This document shows, piece after piece, positions 1-13,041 of a stretch of 64,000 nt of DNA. Position 1 is the stretch's first letter, and each line of letters starts with the position of its first letter. The DNA lies in assembly GCA_013180625.2 (NCBI GenBank), contig SNVD02006237.1, positions 182,352 to 246,351 of the forward strand. Direction: 5' to 3'. This stretch comes from Boswellia sacra (lineage: Eukaryota; Streptophyta; Magnoliopsida; Sapindales; Burseraceae). The notes beneath the pieces were generated by a model, which was not told the origin of the DNA, did not search any database, and saw nothing but the letters and a program-made list of their open reading frames with translations. The position numbers and the translations under genes are program-made.

Positions 1-1300
1 GCAGCCGGAAAGGATATTTCCTATTGATCTCTAAAATTGTTGTACATATATATTTAATATTTTCATAATGTAATAGAACTTACAAAGTAAAAGGGTAATT
101 TGGAAATTAAATGGGGTTTAATAAGAAAGAAAGGGGGTTTTAAAATTTTTAGTTAGGTGAATTTAGAAACGAGGACTAAAAAGTTAAAAAATGGGGTTGA
201 ATAGAACAACTCTTTTTTAAAATAGCCAAACAGCCCAAAGCTCAGCCCATGCCATACCTTAAAAAATTAAATAAAAAATGTTACAAACATAGTTTAAACC
301 CCTTCCTTATTGCATATTCAAGCAACGCAATGCACTACTACTAGGCTACAACCTATTTTACATCAACTTGTGACTGCCAAAAATATATATAGAATATTAA
401 AAAGTTTTAGAATTAAAAGAAATATATATATAAAATCGGTTTTAATCCCGAGTTATTAGAAAACCTAGCCTCGACCCTCGAAAAAAAATTCAAGGGAATT
501 TCTAGGGGCTGAATTCAAAAATTGGTGGCTAGATATCGCCCCGGTCCCGGGTTTTGCCATCCCTATAGTTGACAGGTAAGCCAATATAACTAGCCAAACT
601 TTCTTTATAATTACATAGGTTTAATGCAATTGCTAGAGGCAATGACATGCTTGAACATGACGTTGATTGAGTTAGTAGTAGTCAGATTTGGGCTCTAATA
701 TGTTTAGTACAAATTATCTTTAATTTCTTGTTTTTCCTTCTTCTTTGTTACTGTATGATCAATGTAATTACCATCAAAATGCCCTCAAAAGGGTGTTATT
801 AATAATTTTAGATAAAAACTAATTAATTTCTTTAAAAAAAAAGTCCCTCAAAAGTTTCATCATAAATTTATCCCTAGATATAGAGTCTATAGATATATAC
901 AAAGTATGTGAGAGCATCTTGAGTAACACAATCGAAGGTGTGTCACGTATGTGTTCTTAATCATCCTAATTAGGTTGGAAGCAAGAAAGATAAATATCAT
1001 GGTAATATCAAAGACTACCCTTATGATTTGGTATAATATCACTCAAAAATGTACTTTGATATTTGCATTATTCTAATCCTTAGAGCTTGCATATTTTTAT
1101 CACTTACTTTCATTTAACAGTTTTAGTTAATTTTTTTAGTGGCAGATTTACAAAAAGACATTTTTTCCCTTCAACAACAAATCAAATAGAAATCATTCTT
1201 ATAACCCTAATCCCTAATTCAGTTAAAAACCTAACGCTCACTTTTAATCCCGATTCCTATTTCATAAAGAAATCTGTTTGAGTGTATTGGTGTCGCTAAT
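1..1300. other. AT-rich intergenic DNA, no gene seen
   Basis: No ORF with a recognisable family is present. Around 94-215 the sequence has G-runs and the string GAATAGAACAACTCT, which recurs at 18974-18988. It may be the end of an old DNA transposon whose body lies outside the window. The rest is low-complexity AT-rich sequence. Confidence 0.5.
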
Positions 1301-1505
1301 TCGGTGGAAGAAGGCTGCTACAATTGGTTTGGCTTAGGTGGTTGAGGGCTGTAATCGATGGTTTGGCGTGGGCCGCAACTTGGCAATGCAATTTTAAAAA
1401 AAAGGCTGCGATTTGGCGGTGCAATTGCAGGCCGTGATGGCTGCGACTTGGCGTGCAGTCTATTTTGCAGGTCGTAGTGGCTGTGACTTGGTGGTGCAAT
1501 TGCTA
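1300..1505. repeat. GC-richer imperfect tandem repeats
   Basis: This roughly 200-bp patch is much richer in G and C than its surroundings. It holds repeated variants of CTGCGACTTGGCGG and GTGCAATTGCAGG. The units are degenerate, spaced about 35-60 bp, and carry no open reading frame of note. It abuts the small Mutator-like element that follows and may be part of it. Confidence 0.45.
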
Positions 1506-1530
1506 GTCTCGTGCCTGGTTCTAGCAGAGT

Positions 1531-2125
1531 TTTTTTTTTTTTTTTTTATTTAACCCTTTTTGAGATCCTTAACTAAATCTAACTTTTTTTTTAATTTTAA
1601 CTATTTTTAATTCTTTTTTTATATCAAAAGATGTGGATATTTTTTTTATTGTTAAAGTATAAAATACTATTTTTATATAGTGTACGATATAGTAGTGTCA
1701 ATTGCACGATGAAGTCGTATAAAATTCTTGAGACCTGTAATTTTGCATAACTCTATCGTCAACTTGCACGATTTTTTTACACGATAGGGTCTTGAAGTTA
1801 CACGACTTAGTCGTGCAATATTATAATAACTATATTTATAATATTGTTGACAATTATTTTATGAGATGATTGTGTAAGTTACATGATATAATTATACAAA
1901 TCATCTAAAATCTATTTTTTATTTTTTGCATGACTCTATCGTGCAATTGCACAACTATGTCGTGCAAAAAACTGTATATGTAATCTAATTTTGTTATTTT
2001 CAAACCTATTAAGCGTATCTTTGTATTTTCTTTTTAAAAAAAGGATTAAAAATAATTACAATAAAAAAAGGGGGTTAGATATAGTTGGTGGGTGAGCCAA
2101 TAAGTTATTTTATAAAAATTTGTCG
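1531..2125. mobile_element. Small non-autonomous Mutator-like element (tentative)
   Basis: The two ends match as long degenerate inverted repeats. CTAAATCTAAC followed by T-rich sequence near 1575-1620 matches the reverse complement of the region near 2040-2090, which reads CTATATCTAACCCCC. Possible imperfect 9-bp flanking duplications are CTAGCAGAG and GTAGCAGGG. The interior holds several copies of the near-palindrome TGCACGAC..GTCGTGCA (for example TTACACGACTTAGTCGTGC near 1796). The same motif is arrayed at the MULE around 13.4-17.5 kb, so this may be a short relative of it. No coding sequence is present. Confidence 0.45.
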
Positions 2126-2129
2126 GTTG

Positions 2130-3800
2130 TAGCAGGGTAGCAATCATATTTATTTCTTAACATGAAGGAAAGCCAAAGTAATAAAAAATATGAGTCGGAA
2201 GATGAATAATAATGAATGTACCAGAGAAGGAGAAGGCATGAGATGAGATTGAGTGACGTTTCAGAAATATTTTTTTGGTTTTTTTCTTTTATTCCACAAC
2301 TCTTCTAGTTGCCAATACACCTTAATTTTGCTAAGAAAATGTGATGAGTTTAGCGGAAGAAGTAAAACAAGCAAAAGGCAATGGCTGAGGCCTAACGTTT
2401 TATGCAAATGCGGGGAAGCACAGAGGGAGAGCTTGCTAACTTTTAGTTCATTTCTGCTTTATCTCATCGATAAACAATGTCTTGAGGCCAAATCACAGCC
2501 ACGCAACCTACCTGCAGTATGAACAATTGCACAAACAAAGTGCGAAGGGCAAATCCGACAATGAAACTTGTGTGGCAGTTTGCCGGTGGCTAACCACCAT
2601 CTGAGTTTCTATTTTTTTATTTGAAATCATGATTCTAATAGTTATTGGTTTTGTTTGAAATTCCTATTTTACCCTTTCATTTTAATTGAATAAATGACGA
2701 AATTTGTTAAATGGACTTGATAGATAAATATAAGCAAACTCTAAATATTAATATGATACAAATATCAAAATATGTTTTTAAGTAATATTACACTAAACTA
2801 TAAGGATAGTCTATGATATTCCTCTGATAAATATTTAGAAAGAACAATTTTTATTGCATAATTAATATAGATAATATGAACCAATTAATATATAAAGTTA
2901 TTTTTTGTAATGATACATATCTTGTCATCAATAATCATCAATCCCTTCTATAATCAAATATTTTTCTCCCATAAAAACAGTAACGAACCCAAAAAATATC
3001 TCGGTCCTTGAAAATTTTGATTTTTCTTTTATCCCCTTAGTTTTACCAGCTTACTATTAGTGCTAGTTTACTATTATACCCTTTCTTAAAGAAACAATAT
3101 CTAAATTTTGTCTTTCATGATTTTTTGAAAAATTTTAAGCAGTTTGCCTCCTTTCACTCTAATGCCACACACATGCTCCCCTTTTTTCCGAATAATATAG
3201 CTGAAAATATAAAATTATGTAAGTTTCTCTTGTATCTAGTCTTTATTATTTTATTTCATAAATCAAATTTAGAATTTTCTTCTATTTGTTTACTCTAGTA
3301 TAAATTATATTTTTCTCATTATTATGGTTTATAGCTAATTAATAATTTTATAGTAAAAGGAATACCAATTCCTATAATTTTTGGTAAACTTTAATAACTA
3401 ACTCTTTTTATATATGATTTTTTAGTATAATATTAATTATATATTTTAATTGTATCATGTCTTCCCTTTATGGTTTATTTGTATTGATTAGTATAAAAAT
3501 TAACAAAAATCATTAAGAAAATTATATTTAACGCTTTTTATAATTTTTATTCATTTTTTTATAGAAGTAATGTTTATTATGAAATAATTTTTTTTTTGGA
3601 AACAATTATGATGATACATTTCAAAGAAAATTTACTTTTAAGTTTAACATCATTTCTAACAGTTCAGAATAAAGTTATCATGAAATTAATTTGCAATATG
3701 TGCTTGCAAATCTTGGATTTAGAATTGAACTATGAATTATAATGCTAATGTCTAGGATCATGAATAAAAATATTTATGATACCATTAACAATAGAGGAAT
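2130..3800. other. AT-rich intergenic DNA, no gene seen
   Basis: An 89-codon ORF at 2253-2522 matches no family I recognise. From about 2640 the sequence becomes very AT-rich with no coding signal. I see no transposon ends, RNA gene or clear tandem repeat. Confidence 0.5.
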
Positions 3801-3859
3801 TATGCAAAATTTTTAATATATAAATATTCGTTGGTGCACACTCTTAAATAAAATCTCAG

Positions 3860-6800
3860 GTCTGTCACTGCATAAAAAGCCAACAAGCGCTCTAACTTCT
3901 GCAGAAGCATTTGTTCGCTTTTGACACCTTTCAATTCCATGCTTCTTACTTTTACTCGATTTGAAACAAAACCCAAAAAAGAAAAAAATATTCCCCATTG
4001 TTGCATATAAATGCAGATGCAAGTATTCTATACTCTATGTTTTGATTGTTTCAAAAATACCTAGTCTACCTTCTCATAGAATGAAACAGTAAGAAGTCTG
4101 TCAAAATCATAATCTACAGCACTAAAAATCTCGGAAAAAAAAGGAATTTGTAGCAAACATCTCTTAGAAATTTCATCCACCATTATGAGCCACCTTCTTG
4201 ATTCCACCCTAAAAAATATGCCTCTATGACTAGTAATGTCACACGCCACCTTCTTTCTTCAATATAACCATCTATAGCTTGAGTAATTTCCCCTGGTTCA
4301 AGTCTTTCATTTTCTATCAATGAATTGACAATGTGCCTACCAAACATCATTGCATCTTCTAAAGCTGAGCACCTGCCTTGTCCGAGATCTAGTATCATAG
4401 GGTGCATTGCATCACTAGAGACTGTGACGTTCCCATTCCTTAGTTTAGAACAGGATGTCCTATGGATACCTCAACATCAATAAAGCCCATGTCAATGTTG
4501 CAAGATCGCAATGTTGGACCATTTCTTAGTATATTTCAGGGAAGTTCTTGGCATAGTTCTCAAGTGTGAAGACAACTCATAAAAGATTAGTTAGTTAATT
4601 ACACTTTAGTCATTTAATTCTGATTAGTTAAAGTTGTTAAGACATGTAATGTAATTCTGTTGTTTGTCCCTTTCTCTTTCATTTTAGAACATGACACATC
4701 AACTAGACTGTTATAAGAGTTAGCAAATATGTCTTTATCTATTGAAGGATATTGCTGGTTGGCTTAATGTTTGACATTTTGCAGTTTTGATGTAAAACCC
4801 TATTCAATATAAGGAAACTGGAAACCACTCACTCAAGAATGAGTTGAGCTGAGAGTATTTTCGTCACAATTTCTAAGTTGGTATCAAAGCCACTAGCCAA
4901 CGCCATGGCATCAAGCTCTCTATATATATCCTTAATAAGAAATGAATCTAAATCCTCAAAAAGGATCAACTCTTTGAGTGGTGGTTTACTTTTAGCAGCT
5001 CCTTGAGTCAGTCTTTCTACTCAACGAAGAGAACTACACAATATGGAAGGAGATAATGCTACCTACACTCAGAGGCCATGGACTGGATGGTTTTGTTCTT
5101 GAAACAAAGGCCTGCTATCAGAATTGATCTTGGAATCTTCCACTGAAGCTGATGGAGAATCTCAGGTTCAATCTACTCAACTTAAGCTCAATCCAAAGTA
5201 TGAAGAATGGATTGTAGTTGACAACCTATTGATGGGTTGGCCTCTTAGGACAGTAACAGGTTGTTGCTCAGGTAATTGGCCAAACTTCTTCTTGTGGTCT
5301 ATGGAAAGCTCTTGAAACTCTTTATGGAGTTAAGAAAATATCATAGATAGCAAACCTTAATTTTGATTTACAAACAACTAGGAAAGGGTCAATGAATATG
5401 AATAACTATCTCATTACTATGAAAAAAATTGCATATAATTTAGTAGTTACTGGCAATCTAGTGTCTTTGAATGATTTGATCTCTTTCATTGCTTTGGCGT
5501 TAGATGCTGAGTATACTCCAATAGTAGTGCAAATTCAATCTAGGGAAAGCATGACCTGGCAGGAGCTTCAAAATACCTTGCTTACATTTGAAAATAGGCT
5601 GGAAAGGTTAAATTTATTCTTTAATCTCAATCTGAACACTGCGTCTGCTAATCTAGCTAGTGGAAAAGTTAGAAACAGTTCTAAATCAAGACCAAGGAAC
5701 TAGAAGAGGAAATGATGGAAAATAAACTAGAGGAAGAGAGGGCAGATTTAGTAACTCGGGATCAATTTGCCAAATCTGTGGCAAAATTGGTAATCCAGCA
5801 TCCTTATGTTTTTATAAGACTAATTTGAGCTATATGGGGTCTTCCAACAAGAAAAAAAAACAAAAAGCAGAAATAATTTTGACCAAATCAACCACCTAAT
5901 TGGCAAAGACAAGCTCATCAATAAGATTGGCAGGGACAACAATCAAATTCTTCAGCTTACATAGCCTTACTTGATACAGTTGCTGATAAGGAGTGGTATG
6001 CTGATCGTGGTCCAACCAACCATGCAATAGCAGATCCAACACTTCTCAATTTCAGGAATGAGTATAAAGGTAAACAATTTCTTACAGTTGGTGATGGAAA
6101 AAATTGAAAATTTCTTACATTGGACATTCTAATTTGCCTACTCAAAACTCATTTCTTGAATTGAAAAATGTGTTATTTATTCCTTAAATTACTAAAAACC
6201 TAGTTATTGTGTCAAAATTGCACAAGACAACAAAAATTACATTGAATTCCATTTAAATTTTTGCCTTGTGAACACACCCACAAGATCCTGCTATAAGGGA
6301 GAATTAAGGAGGGTCTATATCAGATCAAACTAAGTTCCAAAAGTACATTTTCATCAAAACATGGTCAACAAAAGAAAAAACAAAAGATCTTTTAAGTCTT
6401 TGAGTCCTATTTCCAAGTTTCATAATAATGTAAATATCTTGTCAATTTCAAAGTTGAAACCAGAAGTGTCTAAACTTTGTAATATGGTATGGACAGATCC
6501 CTCTTATTTGTCAGTTGAAGTAAAATTGATGTTTGGCATAGGAAATTGGGTCACCCATTTGGTAGAGTATTGAATCAAGTTCTTAAGATGTGTAATGAAA
6601 CCTTTAAATGTAATGAAAATTCATATTTTTGTGATGCCTGTTAGTTAGGAAAGTCACATTCTCTTCCTTAATCTGAAAGCAAAACAAAAAATGTTCTGGG
6701 CCACATTCATTCAAACATCTGAGGTCCTACTCCTATCCTTTCATGTTTTGGTTTCAAATACTGCATTCATTTTATTGATTATCACAACCGATTCACATGG

Positions 6801-9254
6801 ATCTATCCTCTTAAGACTAAAGCAAATGCATTTGCCACTTTCCAATGTTTTGAAGCTTTATATGAAAAGAAATTTGAAAGACAAATAAAATGCCTTCAAA
6901 TAAACTGGGGTGGTGAGTATAGAGTGTTTTCTGATTTTAATGGCATTGAATCAAAAGTTGCTTGCCCTTATACCCATGAACAAGTAGGTAAGGCTGAGAG
7001 AGAACACAAACATCTTTTTGAAACTAGTTTAACACTTTTAGCACAGACCAGCATGCCTGTCAAGTGCTAGTAGGAAGCCTTCCACACAACTGCATGTCTT
7101 ATAAACAAACTTCCTACACCAATTGTAGGAGGTAAATCTTCTTGGCAAGTTCTTTTAGGAAAACACCAAACTACAAATCTATTAGAACCTTTGGTTGTTC
7201 TTGCTTCCCATCCTTAAGGCCTTACTAAAAATACAAGTTTCATTTTCATTCTATAAAATGTGTGTTTTTATGCTTTAGTGATGTGCATAAAGGATTCAAA
7301 TGCCTTGGTTCTAGAGAAAAATCTATATCTCAAGGCAAGTGATTTTCAATGAAACAGAGTTTCCATTTAAAACTGGCTTTCTAGAGCTTAGAAATAATTC
7401 TGGTAGTCAAGAGCCTGTCATTGTTCTATCTTATTTTTCCCTTCCCACACTTAAGCAACGGTCATTTCAAGATACAAAATGTGATGAGGCAAATCGGTTA
7501 ATCATAACTGTTGCTAATGGAACAAACATGTCTGATAGAGACAGAAAATTTTCAAGGTTCTCTCACTGTAACTAAAAGTACACCAAGATCCTCTCCTATT
7601 TTCATGTCTTAAAACCATAATATAGATCATGATCTAGAAAATACCACAGAATTACCTCTTAACACTTCCCAACCTACAAAACAATCCTCATAGCCACTTA
7701 TACCCTGTCATCCTATGTCCACCAAATCAAAAGGTGGCATTTTCAAGCCCAAAGTTTCTTCCATCACTCTATAGAAAAATAAAAACACTAGTGTCTCAAA
7801 ACCAACTTCGATAACATAAGCAATTAAATCAGAATGTTGGAGAAAGGTTATGGACTCAGAGTTTAAAGTTTTAAAACACAACCAAACCTAGACTTTGGTT
7901 CTCCACTTACCAAAATACAATGTTGTTGGAAACACGTCGGTATTTAAGTTAAAATACAACATTGATGCCTTTATACACAAACACAAGCAAGATTGGTGGC
8001 AAATGATTTCACCAGACATGAATAGATTTCTCTAAGACTTATAGTCCAGTTGTCAAAGCAAATACAATAAGAGTGATCTTAACTCTTGCCATGTGCAGAA
8101 ATTAGTATATTCGGGAATTGGATATAAATAACGCCTTCTTAAATGGCAGAATTGAAGAAGATATTTACATGGTGCAATCAAAAGGATATGTTGATCTATC
8201 CAAGCCCTTACATATGCGTAAAATTTATAAAGCAATATATGGACTCAAGCAAACACCAAGGGCCTAATTTGAAAGACTGGAAAACACTCTATGAGAATGG
8301 GGTTTTGTGAATGAGTCTAATATACATCTTTATCATTGAGAGGAACAAGTCCAACCCTTCTCCCCGTGTCTAAAAATTGCCCAACTTCCTGCTTCAATCC
8401 ATGGCCTTGAGAAAGCATAGTCAATCCACGAACAACTGATCTTCCTGAACTTATTGGTGCTGAAAGTCCTAACCAACGTGCCACCACGAAATGTATCCCA
8501 TCACATCCAATCAAAATCTAAGTAGACAAAGACTTGCTATTAAAATACTTCATTACTGCATTATGAATAGCTATCAGGATACTAACCACATTAGATAATT
8601 ACCTAAGATTTGATTATAGTACCATCACCGAAATGTAAAACAACAATAGATGAACCTTGACCTTCTGGTGTTTGTGTTTCAATGTTAACAATATTGGAAG
8701 AGAAATAGATCATGACATCCTGTAATTCATCAGCCAAGTCCTCTTATAAGGCTTTACGATGCACAGCTCTAGGCCCACCTCCATTCCTGTAGCTTCATAT
8801 CAACTAGATATTTAGTTACTAAATTTTATCTGTAAAATGTAAATTTTAAATAAAGGTTATAGAAAACTAATCATGGTCATGACTTTAAACTCATCTTTTG
8901 TATAAGATTTCTTGTTTAGCTCTAATTGCAACATTGGTCACCAATCCCTTGTATTCAATTTAATTATCCAAGTACTGAATAATTTGTAACTTTTTAAAGG
9001 AGTGTATACAAAAGAAATGAAATCAGTTACCTCTTTAAAGGAACATAAAGGGGAGTAAGCTTGTGAGAAATGCTTAGAGCATCAAGAGTTGCCCAAGCAT
9101 CGGGGAAAAGGGTCAAGGCTGTACTTGCGGCTCGAAGCATTTTAGATTTTTCTAATATCAAGGCCTGAATTCCTACTGTCTTCAAAGCCATAACTATAGC
9201 CAACCATGCTATGCTTGCATCGACTATCACCACATCCTCCTCCATTTCCATCAT
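3860..9254 (-). pseudogene. FAD-dependent monooxygenase pseudogene, copy A
   Basis: Relic of a plant FAD-dependent monooxygenase of the MO1/CTF2 (salicylate-hydroxylase-like) family. Exon 1 (9027-9254) aligns with the N-terminal Rossmann fold, but the GxGxxG glycines are lost: VDASIAWLA stands where VGAGIAGLA is usual. Exon 2 (8603-8786) reads NGGGPRAVHRKAL, then an in-frame stop. Exon 3 (8317-8517) is open and keeps IGCDGIH and GHGLKQEVGQFLD. The last exon (about 4060-4563) keeps DAMHPM, LGQG and CSALEDA, with SD where GD is usual, a stop upstream and a frameshift near 4190. Splice signals at 8602/8603, 8786/8787 and 8517/8518 fit GT-AG. A truncated copia lies in the last exon and a solo LTR lies upstream of exon 1. 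The 3' flank at 3860-4060 also matches that of copy B. Confidence 0.88.
4565..8315 (+). mobile_element. Copia retrotransposon A (Ale-like), 3'-truncated
   Basis: The 5' LTR runs from about 4565 to 4873 and is followed by a primer-binding site, TGGTATCAAAGCC (4879-4891). Broken gag-pol follows on the plus strand: gag with MKKIAYNLVVTGNLVS (5400-5460), a zinc knuckle with CQICGKIGNPASLC, protease WYADRGPTNHA (5997-6030), an integrase zinc region with GNWVTHLVEY, integrase core, and RT with YGLKQTPRA (8236-8265). Many stops and frameshifts are present. The reading stops in RT at GFVNES (near 8305) and host pseudogene sequence resumes at once, so RNase H and the 3' LTR are deleted. It is a close relative of the copia at 36099-51082. 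Confidence 0.85.
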
Positions 9255-10399
9255 CTCTCTCTATGTAAAAGCAAGCTAATTATGTAAAGCCCATGGACTT
9301 CATTAAATGAAAGCCCAAGTCCAAGCCAAATTATATATATGAGCTAACGCGGTCCAACCCGTTCTCTATTATTCAAAGAGCTTAAAAAAAAATGAAAAAG
9401 TAACGAGGGGAGGATAAAATGGGAGAGGGGCAGCAGCTGTGTTGTTCGTTGACAAGTCGATGAACGAAATTTGATTGTCGATTTTGGCCAAAATTCGACG
9501 AGTCTCTGACCCTATGATATGTCATTTTAAAGCTCGTTTCATCCTATTTCCAACCATGTATATCTCATCCTTGGGTTTTTTCATCGTTTTGCAAAACAAA
9601 GCTTGAAACCAACAACTTCTTATGCTTTTTTCAGCCAAGATATGGTAAGTTACCAGTCAATCAATATATCAATTTGAAGCTTGTTCCATGCTCTTTCTAA
9701 TCATATCTCTTTTGTTGCATGTTGATATGAATTTTATAAATAGGAGAAAATAAAGGTTTGATCACTGTTCATTTTTTTCGGCAATGTTTTCGATGACGGT
9801 TTTTGGTTACTAAACAATTGCTAGAACATTTCTTAGCCAAAAAGAAGCTTAAACTCAATGAGTGGATTATATTTCAATATTTTTATATTTTAGTGAATTT
9901 AAATCTTTAGTTTTCCATATGATTTAAATTATTAGTTAAATAATTAATTAAGTTAATAATAGTTTTTATTGATATATTAATTATTGATAAGGATAAAGGA
10001 TGACTGATTATACTAGTTTGAAGTATTTGGATTGATGTCTAACGTCTTGATTTTTAGATAGAAGTAGTCTATGGGTTGTGTTATTAATTTAATAGATGAA
10101 CATATGCTGATAGTTTGTTTAGTATTAAAGTCAAATTTATAGAATGAATACATGTTAATATGTGATATAAGTAAATATTGCTGATAAACTATTTTAGAAT
10201 TAGATTAAAGATGTGTAAGATCTTTTATGGTAGACTGGTGATTAAGTTCCAATATTGAGGTGTTAAAGTTAAAAGTTTTAAATGTCACGTGTTAGTATTG
10301 TGAGTATTTAGCCTTGTGATGTTATACAATTAGAAAGAAAATCTTTAAATTATATTTTATTAGTATATAATTTTGTTTGTATTCTTGGAAATATATTTG

Positions 10400-11100
10400 A
10401 ATGAAAAAGACTGTTAAATGGAAAGTATGAGATTTTTCAAATACAGAGGGAAGCTATAGTGTATTATGAGTTGAAAAATAATATTTCCTTTTTTGAGTTA
10501 TAAATGAAATTTAAATGCTATTTTTATATATGTTAGAAAGTTTTTAAAAGATTAGCGAGAAAATGATTTTCTTTTGATAAACAAAGAAGCTTAATTAGTT
10601 GTTTATGTCATTATGTTTATTTAGTATTTCTTGGACATTTAGATTTGTATTTTTCAAGGGTGACAATGTAAAATTTTGAAACTATCCAGATATAGGGGTA
10701 AACTGAACATTCTAAAAACTGCCCCAGAATTTACAGGGACTAAATGCAAAAAATTTGGAATTTTTGGATGTTCAAAGTATTTTCATTAAAATCATTATTT
10801 TTTAAGATTTTGGAAGTCTTTGACAATTTGACTTGGAATTTTCAGAAATTAAATAAGCTTTGAAGCATTATGTGAAAAGATGTTATAAAAAAATGTTATA
10901 TGGAAAATATGAGATTTCGGATAAAAAAAATGAAAGCTATAGTTTATAGTGATTTGAAAAAGTATTTTATTTTATGGGTTATAATGATTTATAAATGCTA
11001 TTTTTAAGAATATGTTAGAATATCCTAAAGAGATTTAGCATATTTGTTTTCTAGATCAACTAAGAAGAATATTTAGTGATGTTATTTACTGTTTTATGAA
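10400..11100. repeat. Diverged direct duplication inside the solo LTR
   Basis: Sequence around 10400-10620 (TATGAGATTTTTCAAAT, then GAAGCTATAGTGTATTATG, then AAATGCTATTTTTA) recurs in the same order around 10870-11100 with many substitutions. Spacing is about 470 bp. It is non-coding. Confidence 0.6.
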
Positions 11101-11734
11101 TATGTTTACAAGAATATTTTAGTAAAGCTAGAAGTATTCAAGTTAGTTCCTATAAAATATTTGAACATAAATTTAGCATCATTTATTACGTTTGCCTTCA
11201 TTCATTAAGATATTTCAAAGTTAGTCTTCAAAATAGTTCTAGACATTATTTTTAGTTTCAAAAATAATTATAAACAAATATATAGCACTTCAAAAGCAAA
11301 ATTCAGATGATATGTTTGAAGTGTTTTATAGATTATCATAAATGTATATTTTACAATTTTAGAGAAAGTCCAAAAGCATGATATTTACAATTTTTTTTCA
11401 TAGCAATTTGATTCAAGGATTTCTTAAAGTATTTGGAAATGCTTTTGTAGATGTTTATCATGGATTTCAAAGAATTCAAATATTTTCAGCATTAGCTTAC
11501 ATCAATTCTTTAAAGTTTGATAAAGTTGCATAAGAAGCAAAGGTTTAGCATATGAAACAATTTAAAAAAAAATAAGAAAGTTTAGTTATATTATACTACA
11601 CTAGTATCCAGCTCACTTAGATAGTAGGACAGTATATTCAAACAGACAATTGTATAGATAGAGGCTTTGAGCCATAGGATTTGGTGCTTTAGTCATTTGG
11701 GGGCAGTTCTGCGCATGTGTATGGCCAGTTTAGC

Positions 11735-11920
11735 AAGCCTGTGTGATGTTATATCTCGCCAGGTACAGATAACTCTATCTGCGTGATGTAAATATCTAAC
11801 CATGTATAAGGAGATATAGACAACTTTGTTTGCGTGATGTAGATCTCACCAGGTATAAGGAGATTTAAATAGCTCAATCTGTGCGAAGTTAGATCTCATC
11901 AAGTATGATCAGACAACTTC
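11735..11920. repeat. Tandem repeat, about 50 bp x 4, inside the solo LTR
   Basis: Four units share a core of TGCGTGATGTAGATCTCACC followed by AGGTATAAGGAGAT, starting near 11739, 11778, 11828 and 11878. The first and last units are the most diverged. Short tandem units of this kind are common in LTRs of large gypsy elements. Function unknown. Confidence 0.7.
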
Positions 11921-13041
11921 AGAGGTACTTGTTTAGCACAATCAAAAATGTTTTAAATACATTTATATGAGTTAGCTTGGGAAAAGAAGCATTATTTACA
12001 GAAGTTATTTGAAAGAAACTTTTTTATGGAAATTATGTTTTATGTTTTAATTAAAACTTGAGCGATGATTTTATAAATAATATCATGAGTTTTATTTTGT
12101 GAAATTGAGAAAAGATGCAATCGTTTTATTGTTTTTAAAAGTATAGAATCAAGCTGACATATTTGACGATTATTAATCAAAAGTTTATTTGTTTTAAAAT
12201 TCTATGAGAAATTTGATGATACTCTCAACGAGTATAATAGATTTTTTTGAGTATAACTATGAGATAAGAGTGTCTAGTCAGCAATTCATTATATGATTTT
12301 ACTATGTAGAAGTCATCTAATTTATGACTGGTGTGGAAGGCAGAGTCAATAATTGTCTGAGTGTATGATTTCTAGATGTTTGGTAAACAATCTTTTTAAT
12401 AAGCGAGAAAAAAAATGTAGTTTTCAAAATGAGAAGAATATGAATTAAAAGTTTTATATTGTTTAATTTTTGGCATTTATTTATGTGTTTATTTTATCGA
12501 CAAGATTGATGTACAATGACACGTTTTATGCTAGATACGAGATTAGACAAGTGTTTCAAGTAAATGTACTAAGGTTTGGTGCTAAGCTGTCTTGATGTTG
12601 AGGAAGGGCCACACGATGTATAGCTAGAGTTCATGCATTAAAAGCAATTCATTATTTATTTATTTATCTATCTTTATATAAATTTCTAAATTTTTAAGCA
12701 TGTTGAGCATGAGTTGTATTTATCGTTAGCATGTTATATTTGTTGATGGACAAGTGTCCTAGAAGAGGTTGAGTTGAGAAAATATTTTTAAAAGTATTAA
12801 AATTTTGTGTTTTGGGAGAAGTTTTAGTCTAAAATATAGGAAAACTCTGTCAGATTTTCATTAAAATTTTCTAGAGTGCTTTTAGGTATCTTATATAAGA
12901 GATCTAAATTAGAAATAATTTTTTTATAAATATTTTTTTAATCACTACAACAGAGGTGTAGTGAGTTTATTATTTAAAAGATTACTCTTTTAATAAATAA
13001 TTTTGGACATGATTTATGTAACTAAGAGCGGAGTCAAATTA

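Larger units (their letters stand above)
9283..13036. mobile_element. Large solo LTR (3754 bp) in the 5' region of pseudogene A
   Basis: Begins TGTAAAGCCC and ends GAGTCA, giving TG...CA ends. It is flanked on both sides by the 5-bp direct repeat AATTA (9278-9282 and 13037-13041). The paralogous copy B shows the empty site: there GCTAATTGTGCAGC runs uninterrupted near 51540. It has no primer-binding site, no polypurine tract and no coding sequence, so I read it as a solo LTR of a large gypsy-type element left by LTR-LTR recombination. Inside are about four 50-bp tandem units (11735-11920) and a diverged duplication (about 10400-10620 and 10870-11100). Confidence 0.8.

Noticed and set aside
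2253..2522. 89-codon ORF with CKCG
   Set aside because: No family match, poor coding composition, isolated in AT-rich DNA. The short Cys motif alone is not evidence.
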